16,599 nucleotides of DNA from an uncultured Verrucomicrobiota bacterium (GTDB lineage: Bacteria > Verrucomicrobiota > Verrucomicrobiia > Limisphaerales > JADLHS01), in NCBI GenBank assembly GCA_937894935.1, contig CALAYC010000174.1:1-16599 (forward strand), read 5' to 3'. Positions 7,953 to 15,920 of this stretch are shown here, one piece after another. The stretch's first letter is position 1. Each line of letters starts with the position of its first letter. The translations under genes were made by a program, and so were the position numbers. Below the pieces are notes generated by a model. That model worked only from the letters and a program-made list of their open reading frames with translations, had not been told where the DNA came from and searched no databases.

Positions 7953-7961
7953 CTCTGTCTC

Positions 7962-8780
7962 CTAACGTGAGGCCTTCGATTCAGCGACTTTGTTGGTTTG
8001 CGAAAGCAAGTGTGTAAGATTCGTGAACACTATAGGTTGACGCAGGATGTATTTGGAATCTTCAACCCGCAAGCTGATCAAGGTCTTTGTTGGAGCAAGG
8101 AGTTTTACCGATGCCACATTGCCATAACCTTCGGCTGTGTTTTGCGCGGAAACCCAATAGACGAAATAAATCGGCACGAATTTTCCAGTCTGCCTCAAAC
8201 CTTGGTTTGCAAATGACTCCGGCTCGATTCGCACCTGACAGTTCCGATTCAGTGATGCTACATCCATCCGGGCCGCAGCGAGCCATTGGGTCGCTAATAG
8301 ATACGCAGCATTCGTATCCATCCGCTCTTTGGGCCAGCGGTATTTTTCCATCCATTCAAGGCAATCGCGGTCTTGATGCGCTCCCTCCACGAAGGATAAC
8401 TTGTGATCCACGGAGACGAAGTAACCGTATTGATGGGTGTGGACGTTGCCAATCATCCGCGGCCCGAAGTGGGACATGCCGTAACCGACGATAAACGCAC
8501 GGGTCAAATTTGTCTCGGTGATCGGAAACTCTTCCGGAAGATCTAATTCCTTCGCCACCCGGTTCGCTTCCTCAAGCACCAACCGCAGGGCTTCTCGTTC
8601 GTAAGCTTTCGTCGTGAAACGGAACGCTTCAGACGTAAGTTTTCCATCCGGTCGGAAGAGATTTGGGACAGGCGAACGATTCGTCGTTGGCGCGTTCGTT
8701 TCGAATTGCGCGTCTTGGGCAACAGCGGCCAGCACGGTTGCGCCGAGACAAATGCAAACATGCAAAGGACGAAATCCCAT
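7962..8780 (-). CDS. Secreted protein of unknown function, Verrucomicrobia-type
   Basis: The product has 272 residues. Residues 1-22 look like a signal peptide (hydrophobic CICLGATVLAAVAQ); Cys9 and Cys11 lie before the core and are not a lipobox. A mixed helix/strand region follows: FRFTTKAYEREALRLVLEEANRVAKELDLP (53-82), then YGMSHFGPRMIGNVHTHQYGY (100-120), which reports strands, then MDTNAAYLLATQWLAAARMDVASLNRNC (154-181). From memory, the MSHFGPRxIGNV / MDTNAAYxxATQWL / MDVAxLNR pattern belongs to a secreted family seen mainly in Verrucomicrobia, often near pseudopilin genes. I know of no assigned function and see no catalytic motif. The start lies 4 nt after the serpin stop, and the stop overlaps the ribosome site of the pseudopilin gene, so it is translated within the operon. 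A role tied to the serpin or the pilin is only context inference. Confidence 0.85.
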   Translation of the reverse strand: MGFRPLHVCICLGATVLAAVAQDAQFETNAPTTNRSPVPNLFRPDGKLTSEAFRFTTKAYEREALRLVLEEANRVAKELDLPEEFPITETNLTRAFIVGYGMSHFGPRMIGNVHTHQYGYFVSVDHKLSFVEGAHQDRDCLEWMEKYRWPKERMDTNAAYLLATQWLAAARMDVASLNRNCQVRIEPESFANQGLRQTGKFVPIYFVYWVSAQNTAEGYGNVASVKLLAPTKTLISLRVEDSKYILRQPIVFTNLTHLLSQTNKVAESKASR

Positions 8781-8784
8781 ATGG

Positions 8785-10011
8785 CTATTCTTTTGACGGG
8801 TCAGCGACTCGGCCGATGAACAGGATTAATCCAGTATGATTGTCGCGAATCAGAAATAGAAACGGGTGATTGGCGTTGAATATGATCGGATTGTCCGCGA
8901 CACTGCTTTCATCGAAGATGATAACGGTGCTCGCCGCAGCCTCTGTCCCCTCTTCATCTACGTCAACATAGGCTTTGTGAAGGGCTGCTTTGATGTAAAA
9001 CGGTTTTTCCGGAGTTATCCCGGAAAAGTCGGCGCTATCACTGAAGCTTTGTTTCAGCCCCAACCTTCCCAAAGGCGCGTTCAATTCGAGCTCTGAAACC
9101 AGACGAAATCGCGGCAAGGAAACCATCACTTTCCGCAATTTGATGCTCTGAGACCATTTCTCGATTTTGCGGAAGGAGAGAGATTTTTCAATCGCAGCAA
9201 GTTCCCGGGAATTTTTCGGCAAGCAGAAGACCATCGAAAAATGCTCACCAGTGTATGGGACTTGCAATATTTGAACATCATCCCAATCCGCGTAAGCAAA
9301 ATTTGCCTTAAGGTTCATCATCGGAACGGTCACAAAACCTTCTGTTGCCAGATAGAACGGCGCGTCTGCCGTGGCTGCCTTTTGAAATTGCGTCGCCCAC
9401 TTGCCTTTGAACCAAACAGCATTGACTAACATCAATCGGGTGTCCGGATCGGGAAAAGTTGATGGAAGGATTTGGCTGATCTTTCCACGCGTCTTATCGG
9501 CAATCCAGTTATTGATCTGTTTCCGTGCCGCTGCCGCTTTCACCGGATCAAATCCCGGCGAGCCCGTGAGATCAACCTCATACGTGCTGCCGTCGTAGTT
9601 GTCGCGAAGCAATTCCTGAAACGGCTTCAGAAACAGATATCCGCTTTGCGCAAACAACGAATTGGCCACAACAATTTCGCAACCCGACCTGCTGCGTTCT
9701 GTCGTGCCTTTCAACAAAACGCGGTAGCCCGCGTGGATATCGCGCGCCGCTTCTGTGAATTGGAGAACGCCGGCCATCTCTCGAGCGGTTGCTCCCCGCG
9801 CCCCTGCATAACTCATGGCAAGGGCTGTATGAATGGAAAACGGCGAAACAACAATATTGGCAGGTTCGCTTCCGAACTCGCGGTATAGATTAACCCCAAA
9901 AGCGTTGATCGCTTTTGCGATCTCTTCCACCGATGATTGTTCCGCCCCTCGGACCGGATTTAACAAAGCGGTTAGAATCACCCCGCAAGCAACGAGAATC
10001 CATAGACTCAT
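8785..10011 (-). CDS. Secreted serpin (serine/cysteine protease inhibitor, family I4)
   Basis: The product has 408 residues, normal for a serpin plus a signal peptide (1-23, ending NPVRGA). Conserved serpin landmarks include NIVVSPFSIHTALAMSYAGA (52-71), NSLFAQ (117-122), VNAVWFKGKW (196-205), LPRFRL (299-304), and the signature FNANHPFLFLIRD (378-390). The reactive-centre loop begins with the inhibitory hinge EEGTEAAAST (353-362), whose small residues at P15-P9 permit the loop insertion that traps proteases; non-inhibitory serpins usually lose this. Counting from the hinge as in alpha-1-antitrypsin and SCCA1 puts P1 at Ser369 and P1' at Ser370 (FDES|S). The loop contains no Lys or Arg, so a trypsin-like target is unlikely. 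The ribosome site GAGGATG (10017-10023) overlaps the stop of the upstream giant gene, and the gap is 10 nt, indicating coupled translation. The mature protein should act outside the cytoplasm. Confidence 0.96.
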   Translation of the reverse strand: MSLWILVACGVILTALLNPVRGAEQSSVEEIAKAINAFGVNLYREFGSEPANIVVSPFSIHTALAMSYAGARGATAREMAGVLQFTEAARDIHAGYRVLLKGTTERSRSGCEIVVANSLFAQSGYLFLKPFQELLRDNYDGSTYEVDLTGSPGFDPVKAAAARKQINNWIADKTRGKISQILPSTFPDPDTRLMLVNAVWFKGKWATQFQKAATADAPFYLATEGFVTVPMMNLKANFAYADWDDVQILQVPYTGEHFSMVFCLPKNSRELAAIEKSLSFRKIEKWSQSIKLRKVMVSLPRFRLVSELELNAPLGRLGLKQSFSDSADFSGITPEKPFYIKAALHKAYVDVDEEGTEAAASTVIIFDESSVADNPIIFNANHPFLFLIRDNHTGLILFIGRVADPSKE

Positions 10012-10021
10012 AATTACATCC

Positions 10022-13000
10022 TCAATACTGATATGGCGGTTGATAGCGTTTGTCCCAGCTTTGGTTCAGCCCGCTAACAGTAAGTCCCGAATGGCCAACT
10101 ACGTAAATATCGCATGTGTTCCGTTTCCCACGAAGTCCGTTTACTTCAATCATCTCATTGCCTCGTACAGGAAATGGGTTGTCGAGAAAAGTGTACTCTG
10201 ACGCAAAATCTATACAGCTTGCTAATGGGTGTCCACTCATCCATAGAACATAAAACGCACGCAATGTTTCCGTATAGGCCTTCCCAAATTCGGGGTGAGA
10301 TGTGAGTCCCGTCCCATGGCTATTAGCCCATCCAACAAATGCTTGGGGGCCTACCTTATTCCGCGTTGGGCCGAGTCGGGCTATTCCAAAGGCTTGGGCC
10401 CAGCGCAAATTTCTTGCGCTGTGACACGTGTCTAGAAAGACGAAGCGATACGGATTTCTTGTCTGCAATTCTCCGCGCACGCTCACCGTGTTTCCCAAAA
10501 AACTGGAAATTTCGTCATGACGGATGTAAACGTCATGCGTCGCGTTAACGAGCCATGTCCCGCCAGGGTCGCCATGTGCGTAACAGTAGAACTGTTTTGT
10601 GCTACCGCTGGCGAGATCAGGCAACAAATTGCCCACAATTGAGATCTCGGTCCACACGCAGGACGGAGTGGGCGGAGGTGACCTGCGCGTCACATATCCT
10701 GGATACTCCCCGCAGGAGTCCGGAAGATAACGGTTGAAAGCCGACCCATACACATCCCAAGGCCAGCGAGGTGCTATCAAGGCATCCACTACGCCCTGCA
10801 TGCCGTTCCAGACCACGCCGTTCTTTGCAAAGGCGGTGACAAGTGAACCGTAGTATGGGGAGTCGGCATGCGGAGTAAATAAGTATGTGAAACTGAAATT
10901 GGGGCCAGATTCTGTCAATGCTCCGGATGCTTTGCTCAGGATTTTTGTGCTGATCCCGGAAGCGATTGGCGTTGCAGATTCATCTAAGAGCGTCACGTCG
11001 AAGACAGCCTCAACGGTGTCTCCTGTAAATGGACTTTCGTTGGCATAGGTCACGTTCCAGTCCTCCTGAATCATCCCGCTCCAGGTTGTGTTTGGTCCGA
11101 TAGTCCTGATGAGAGTTGACGGAGTGGTGGAGGGGTCGTACAGGCGGATCGTGTACGTTGCATTCCAGACAGGCAATTCCGCGTCCAGATAGGCTCCCGC
11201 GTCATCGAACATCGAACCAGCTTCAAAGAACTGGAGGACGTTGTCTGAATAGAAGGGATGGATCGGACCTGCCGCCGAAAGAGTAGCCTCCTCCGATCCC
11301 GGATTCAGTATCCCCAGTTGCGGTTGCAGAAATCGCCTCCCCGGGCGGTCAAAAGTTGTGTTCCACAGCAGCAGACACTTTCCGTCGTCAGCGGCAGTAA
11401 GGTCATCAAGAGTCGCTGCAGCCCCATCCACATTTAGATTCATCCCGCCAATGCTAACCACTAAGCTGTGGTTGACGGGCAACTTAAAACTCAAAATGCT
11501 CGGCTCTTGCTCTATGATTTGAACCACAATCAATGGATTGTCAGGTGTCAGCGGATTCGCTCCCAATGCTTTTTCGATTCGCCCCACCATGCCATCCCCA
11601 TCCAAATCCTCATCATCATAGATCGCATTGGCCGCATCTGCGATGCCCGATTCTGTTTGTGTGTTGTTATACTTTGTCTCCACGCCTTCATCCCAAAGGC
11701 CATTGCCGTTGGCATCTTCCACGTAATCCGGGATACCGTCATTATCAGAATCTGTTACTTGGGTAGCGACCCAGTTGGGCTTGGCCACATAATGTCTCCC
11801 AATAACCACGTTGCCTGCTTGCGTGCCATTCTTGGTTTGGCTTGCCAGCGTGGTGTAGTGGTATAATCCCGCATCCGCCACGGAACGGCTGCCGCGATAG
11901 GAGGAACTGTATAGGATATAACCCGGGGTAAGATAGAAGTTACCCAAGTTACCAATCTCATACCCACCAGTGGACGGCGAGCCTGCCTGGTACGGCGGTG
12001 CCGTGGTCAGGATTCGTTCGTTACCCCCATTAAGATCGTCTCCGGGTATGGTTGCCTGCAATTGTGCGGCGTTGGCGGGCCATGCCCACCACGGCCCCCA
12101 GCCATACAACCAATCCAGCTCCGATTGCGTCAATCGCCAATAGGCATTGTAATCGAAATCCAGCGGCGCGGCGATCTCCTGAAAGAAACTGACTTTGTCG
12201 AATAAGTTGTCCTTGAAAACCCAATTGCCAGCGGTGGCGGGAGCGGGCGAAAGGTGCAACCACGTCCCCTCACGAAACAGATTGTTGTGTGCTTGAACCT
12301 GCATGTCGCAATTCACCGTAGTCAAATCCCACCAATAATACGTCGGGTCAAGATTGATGCTGACCTGATTGAACGTATTGTTGAACCACACAATCGAGCC
12401 TTGGCCGTAAACGTAATTCCAAGGCGCGCCAAAGTAGGAGCCGTCGTCAGGATTACCCAGGTTAATTCGGCCCCCGGAGATATTGCAATCGCGGAGACGC
12501 CAATGGACCAGACTATCGGGAGTGGGGGCCAATCCAAAGAAGCCTTCATCGTATCCGCCCCAAAAATGATACCATTCCGGACTGGCGTAAAAATCGGAAA
12601 ATCGGAAATCCAATGTGGGCGGGGTTGCCGTTTCGTCCATCGGCCAGAAATCGAGCAAGAAAGAGGAAATACAAGGCGCCGTTACCTGTTCTTGCACAAA
12701 TTGCACGTCGGTAAAAACATTCGGCTTGAAGGGGGTGCCGTGACTGGTGAACGTCGAACCCTCTCGCAAATCAATCCCCCACCAGGTCCAGATTCCGTAC
12801 TCGGGCGCGTATTCGTTACGAAAGCCTACCACAGTCCCGGGCAAAACAGTAATGTTTCCAAAGCTCACCATTCTGGCGCAGGTATAATCCAGCACGTCGT
12901 ACCAATATCCCAAGTCTGGCGGTCCGCTTGTGTAACGCGGGGTTTGCGGGAAAAGCGTCAGTTCGCCGCCCATTTCCATCAAGCGCGGGAAATCTATGGG

Positions 13001-15208
13001 GGGCTGGGTACTTTTTGCTTTTAATGCGTTTAACAGCGCTGCCGGTAAACCGGCGGTGTTTCCTTTGCCGCGAAAGACGGAATCCGCTTTGAGGTAGTGC
13101 GCGCCGCCTCCTGAAGTTTGAAATGGGCTTTCGGCTGATGACCATCTGAAAGCGGCATTGCCAAAAACGGGGGAGGAATAGAATCCGTTGTACGTACTGT
13201 CCCACAAATAGGCATTGCCCAATGAATTAATATTTGCCAACACACTGTTCTTAAACGTCACCAAAAGCCACGGATCATTTCCAATGTCAGTTGCCAGAAC
13301 CTGGGCGTTGTCCACCGTACAATGGTTGAAATTGGCGTAGCCTGGAGAAGAATCATAATCACCGTTTCGGATTAACGCCGATTGCACGGAAGCTAATAGC
13401 GAGTTGTTCATGGTAAGGGAAAAACCCGACCCGGGGGTTACACCAGACCCGCTGGTGATGTTGACCATTACAATTCCGCGAACACAATTGATGATTTGCG
13501 CATGAGAAATGATGTCTGATTTTTCCGAGCCTTCCAATCGAATGGCTTCCTGGGCGTAGCTGAAACGGACATTGCTTAAAGAAAGAGAAAGGTACCAGTA
13601 ACTCCAGATCGCGGGATTGGCATAGCCGGCTGGATTGATCGTTCCGGTCCAGCCCAATTCAGGGGGCACCAGTTCCCCAACGCTGTCGTCATCCACACAA
13701 GTAAAAATCGCAGGATAGTAGCTGGACGTTCGACAATTAATCCAACTATTGATTTTGATCGTCGCGCCGCTTGTGTATTTGAAAATTGCAGATTCCAAGG
13801 TGACCGGACCGTTGCAATAGATTGTCCCGGATACCAGATAGGTAACACCAGACTTAAAGGTGATTGAGTTGTTGATCGCGCCAAGCTGGATGAAGTAATC
13901 AACTACCAGCCCCGATTTTATTATGTCGGCTCGTTGCGCAATTTGAGTAGTTGCTCGCCTTGGCTGGACGCCAGCGAGTTTCGACGTGTTCGGCTTGGAG
14001 ACAAAGGCATACCCATCGCGTTCTTTGCTGCGGCGAATCAGTTTTGCCGCCTCTACTCCACCAGCGCATTCCGGCAACGAATCAAGCTGTTTCTGAATAG
14101 GGAGGCAGTTGATTGTTTCGATCAAAAATGTCCGCCCTTCCTCCGGGAGCGTTTTGAATTCCTTGGCCACAACGGTTTGTGCGCCGTTGGGGTGTGCGGC
14201 GGAAGGAAGCATGTAGGCCCGCCCGGTTCCGAATACCAAATCCGAAAACCCCAAAACTTCATCTACCAGATCAGGGCTGACCTTGCGGCGGCGAACCGAC
14301 TCTTTCTGTTCAACGTAAATCGGGCGGCGAATCTTTTCCGGTTGGGGGGCATCATAAAATTCGGTGATGACCTGAATTTGGGCGTTGGTTGGAAAACCGT
14401 AGTCCAACGGATTCAATCTCCCGGTAATCACAACGTCCTGCTCAAAAGTCCCCTGCTGGATGGTATAGATAACGCTTGCACAGACCCCGCCAGTAAATGC
14501 GTCGGGATATACCACTTTATTACTCTCCACTAATATGCCGATTGAGTTGGTAATGGTGGAAATTACGGTAAAGCGTCCATCATTGGGGTCATAGAGCGCA
14601 ATAGCAACAGGGGTGGAGCGCAAAGTTGTTCCATTCTGCAAGCTCGTCGTAACCGCTCCCACGACATTCAGGTCCGCGTTCAGCCGGGTGCGATGCTGAA
14701 CCCGATTGGCCACAAAAGCGTCGTCAGTCAGTTCAAATACCGCCTCGCTCGGCAACCATTGGCGACCATCCCAATAGTTCATCCCAGTGGCCATCTCGAT
14801 CACCTGTGGGTTCGTCGTGACTGGGCCAGCACTTCCAAACCTGTTGAATTTACTTGTTCGGGCGTTTTCTTTTGAGTCGTTGCTTACGCTTTTCCAGGAC
14901 CGGTGGTTGGGCCCAACCTCCGCCAACACAACATCGTTGCGGGCCGAAGACGGACGAGCGTTTCGCATCGGAGCGGTGCTGTTTGTGTTCTGGGCGTTGA
15001 AAGCGGCCCCCCCTGTCTTATGATTTTGCGCAAGAGACTTCCATTGCTCCTTTAAGTCAGGACCGCCGGTGCCACCCGGCGATGTATTTGCAAAGCCCGA
15101 GGGCGAAACGCCAATCACTATTAAGAATGCTACCGCGACTGTGAGCGCATATTGCAATTGGGGATATGGTCGGTGGTTTGTGGAGGTCGCTTTCATGATG
15201 TTCCCCAT
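10022..15208 (-). CDS. Giant secreted multidomain protein: beta-helix, Ca-binding repeats and C-terminal caspase-fold (clan CD) peptidase-like domain
   Basis: The product has 1728 residues from ATG 15208. ATG 15196 (residue 5) has a better ribosome site (GGGGA) and may be the true start. A signal peptide covers about 1-40 (core ALTVAVAFLIVIGV, likely cut after GFA). About 41-130 is a low-complexity linker. About 140-290 is a beta-rich domain (GVCASVIYTIQQGTFEQDVVI; QIQVITEFYDAPQP) that I recall from other large Verrucomicrobia exoproteins. About 430-720 has alternating short strands and Asn residues like a right-handed beta-helix. About 765-1045 is very rich in Trp/Tyr. DSDNDGIPDYVEDANGNG (1153-1170) and DEDLDGDGMVGRIE (1199-1212) are thrombospondin-3/EF-hand-like Ca-binding repeats. 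About 1230-1420 is beta-rich. The C-terminus has KQFYCYAHGDPGG (1538-1550) and YRFVFLDTCHSA (1587-1598): a hydrophobic strand ending in His1545-Gly and another ending in D-T-Cys1595-H-S, the clan CD caspase/metacaspase dyad pattern. No sorting signal is visible at the C-terminus. Protease activity is inferred, not shown. The serpin gene follows after 10 nt. Confidence 0.88.
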   Translation of the reverse strand: MGNIMKATSTNHRPYPQLQYALTVAVAFLIVIGVSPSGFANTSPGGTGGPDLKEQWKSLAQNHKTGGAAFNAQNTNSTAPMRNARPSSARNDVVLAEVGPNHRSWKSVSNDSKENARTSKFNRFGSAGPVTTNPQVIEMATGMNYWDGRQWLPSEAVFELTDDAFVANRVQHRTRLNADLNVVGAVTTSLQNGTTLRSTPVAIALYDPNDGRFTVISTITNSIGILVESNKVVYPDAFTGGVCASVIYTIQQGTFEQDVVITGRLNPLDYGFPTNAQIQVITEFYDAPQPEKIRRPIYVEQKESVRRRKVSPDLVDEVLGFSDLVFGTGRAYMLPSAAHPNGAQTVVAKEFKTLPEEGRTFLIETINCLPIQKQLDSLPECAGGVEAAKLIRRSKERDGYAFVSKPNTSKLAGVQPRRATTQIAQRADIIKSGLVVDYFIQLGAINNSITFKSGVTYLVSGTIYCNGPVTLESAIFKYTSGATIKINSWINCRTSSYYPAIFTCVDDDSVGELVPPELGWTGTINPAGYANPAIWSYWYLSLSLSNVRFSYAQEAIRLEGSEKSDIISHAQIINCVRGIVMVNITSGSGVTPGSGFSLTMNNSLLASVQSALIRNGDYDSSPGYANFNHCTVDNAQVLATDIGNDPWLLVTFKNSVLANINSLGNAYLWDSTYNGFYSSPVFGNAAFRWSSAESPFQTSGGGAHYLKADSVFRGKGNTAGLPAALLNALKAKSTQPPIDFPRLMEMGGELTLFPQTPRYTSGPPDLGYWYDVLDYTCARMVSFGNITVLPGTVVGFRNEYAPEYGIWTWWGIDLREGSTFTSHGTPFKPNVFTDVQFVQEQVTAPCISSFLLDFWPMDETATPPTLDFRFSDFYASPEWYHFWGGYDEGFFGLAPTPDSLVHWRLRDCNISGGRINLGNPDDGSYFGAPWNYVYGQGSIVWFNNTFNQVSINLDPTYYWWDLTTVNCDMQVQAHNNLFREGTWLHLSPAPATAGNWVFKDNLFDKVSFFQEIAAPLDFDYNAYWRLTQSELDWLYGWGPWWAWPANAAQLQATIPGDDLNGGNERILTTAPPYQAGSPSTGGYEIGNLGNFYLTPGYILYSSSYRGSRSVADAGLYHYTTLASQTKNGTQAGNVVIGRHYVAKPNWVATQVTDSDNDGIPDYVEDANGNGLWDEGVETKYNNTQTESGIADAANAIYDDEDLDGDGMVGRIEKALGANPLTPDNPLIVVQIIEQEPSILSFKLPVNHSLVVSIGGMNLNVDGAAATLDDLTAADDGKCLLLWNTTFDRPGRRFLQPQLGILNPGSEEATLSAAGPIHPFYSDNVLQFFEAGSMFDDAGAYLDAELPVWNATYTIRLYDPSTTPSTLIRTIGPNTTWSGMIQEDWNVTYANESPFTGDTVEAVFDVTLLDESATPIASGISTKILSKASGALTESGPNFSFTYLFTPHADSPYYGSLVTAFAKNGVVWNGMQGVVDALIAPRWPWDVYGSAFNRYLPDSCGEYPGYVTRRSPPPTPSCVWTEISIVGNLLPDLASGSTKQFYCYAHGDPGGTWLVNATHDVYIRHDEISSFLGNTVSVRGELQTRNPYRFVFLDTCHSARNLRWAQAFGIARLGPTRNKVGPQAFVGWANSHGTGLTSHPEFGKAYTETLRAFYVLWMSGHPLASCIDFASEYTFLDNPFPVRGNEMIEVNGLRGKRNTCDIYVVGHSGLTVSGLNQSWDKRYQPPYQY

Positions 15209-15233
15209 TATCTTGGTCCCGAAATTGTGAGAC

Positions 15234-15246
15234 GATAACGGTTATC
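15234..15246. promoter_or_regulatory. Palindrome GATAACGGTTATC upstream of the giant-protein operon, possible operator
   Basis: GATAAC and GTTATC form a perfect 6-bp inverted repeat around one central base, 25 nt upstream of the first possible start codon of the minus-strand operon. Its position suits a repressor or activator site. A TTGACA-like hexamer on the minus strand (15280-15285) lies further upstream, but I see no matching -10 box at normal spacing, so the promoter itself is not assigned. A palindrome this short can occur by chance. Confidence 0.25.
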
Positions 15247-15530
15247 TATCCCCCCACGCGGTTGGGTCTCCCCCTTTCTTGTCAAAAACGACTCACGCAT
15301 TGGCTTCCTCGCAGATGCCTGACGTTTTTGTTGTTTGCAGATGTTTCCAGGTCGCGTGGGTCGCGTCAGAAGGCAACTTGCGACGTAAGGGACACCCATT
15401 AGATGCCTATCTGTCTTTTGAAACCCTTCGCCCGGTTTTCCAGCGCGGTTCTGGTTTTCGCAAGATAGAAATTCCCTTCTTTGCCAGATTATCGGCGACA
15501 ACGGGAAATTCCTGGACATTACCCTCTCAG
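15247..15530. other. Non-coding stretch upstream of the operon, nothing recognised
   Basis: Open frames exist on both strands here, but their translations are rich in Arg, Thr, Ser and Pro, lack any family motif, and run into the neighbouring repeat. Apart from C-rich runs near 15250-15275 and a TTGACA-like hexamer on the minus strand at 15280-15285, I see nothing that can be named. It probably contains the promoter for the minus-strand operon. Confidence 0.4.
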
Positions 15531-15888
15531 GCCCCGGTTTTCTTTGGTCGCGAAAAACCTTGCTCAGCCTTTGAAATAGTTTTCTTTGTCCTTAAGACAG
15601 GTTTTTCCGGTCGTCCGCCCATTGAAATCGTCCCGTTTGAACCTTTTTGAGACACGGAGAAATCTTTCTCAAGGGCTGTTCCTCCGGTTTCCCCGCCCCC
15701 AAAAATTATCTCAACCTTGAAAAAACCTTTCTTCGCCTTTGAGAAAGGTTTTTTTGTTCCGAAGAAAACTTTTTTTAAGACGAAGAAAGTTTTCTTAGCC
15801 CTTAAGAAAGTTGTCTCAGGGATTAAGAAAGTTTTCTTGGCCCTTGTTCCGGGAGGATTCGTCGGGTTTTGAGGCAGGTTTTCCGGGT
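15531..15888. repeat. Degenerate 21-bp tandem repeat array
   Basis: Six adjacent 21-bp units begin at 15721, 15742, 15763, 15784, 15805 and 15826. The best units read AAGAAAGTTTTCTT followed by a 7-base spacer such as AGCCCTT or GGCCCTT. The AAGAAA..TTTCTT core is a near-palindrome in each unit. More diverged units continue upstream in nearly the same register (15531, 15552, 15573, 15594, then about 15658), and two weak ones may follow to 15888. Because 21 is a multiple of three, the minus strand reads as a 7-residue repeat of the form x-K-K-x-F-x-x (AKKTFLI, AKKTFFV, TKKPFSK, AKKGFFK) for roughly 15 units. I treat it as non-coding because the only start is a GTG inside another repeat. Function is unknown; phased A/T tracts every two helical turns could bend the DNA. 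Confidence 0.8.
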
Positions 15889-15920
15889 TGCGGCCCCGCG
15901 GCGAGCAAAACATCCAAATG

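Noticed and set aside
15208..15519. Minus-strand open frame of 103 codons upstream of the giant gene
   Set aside because: There is no family pattern, composition is basic and random-looking, and it would leave no leader for the operon.
15531..15888. CRISPR array
   Set aside because: The 21-bp units are directly adjacent without unique spacers, are too short and too diverged, and no cas gene is present.
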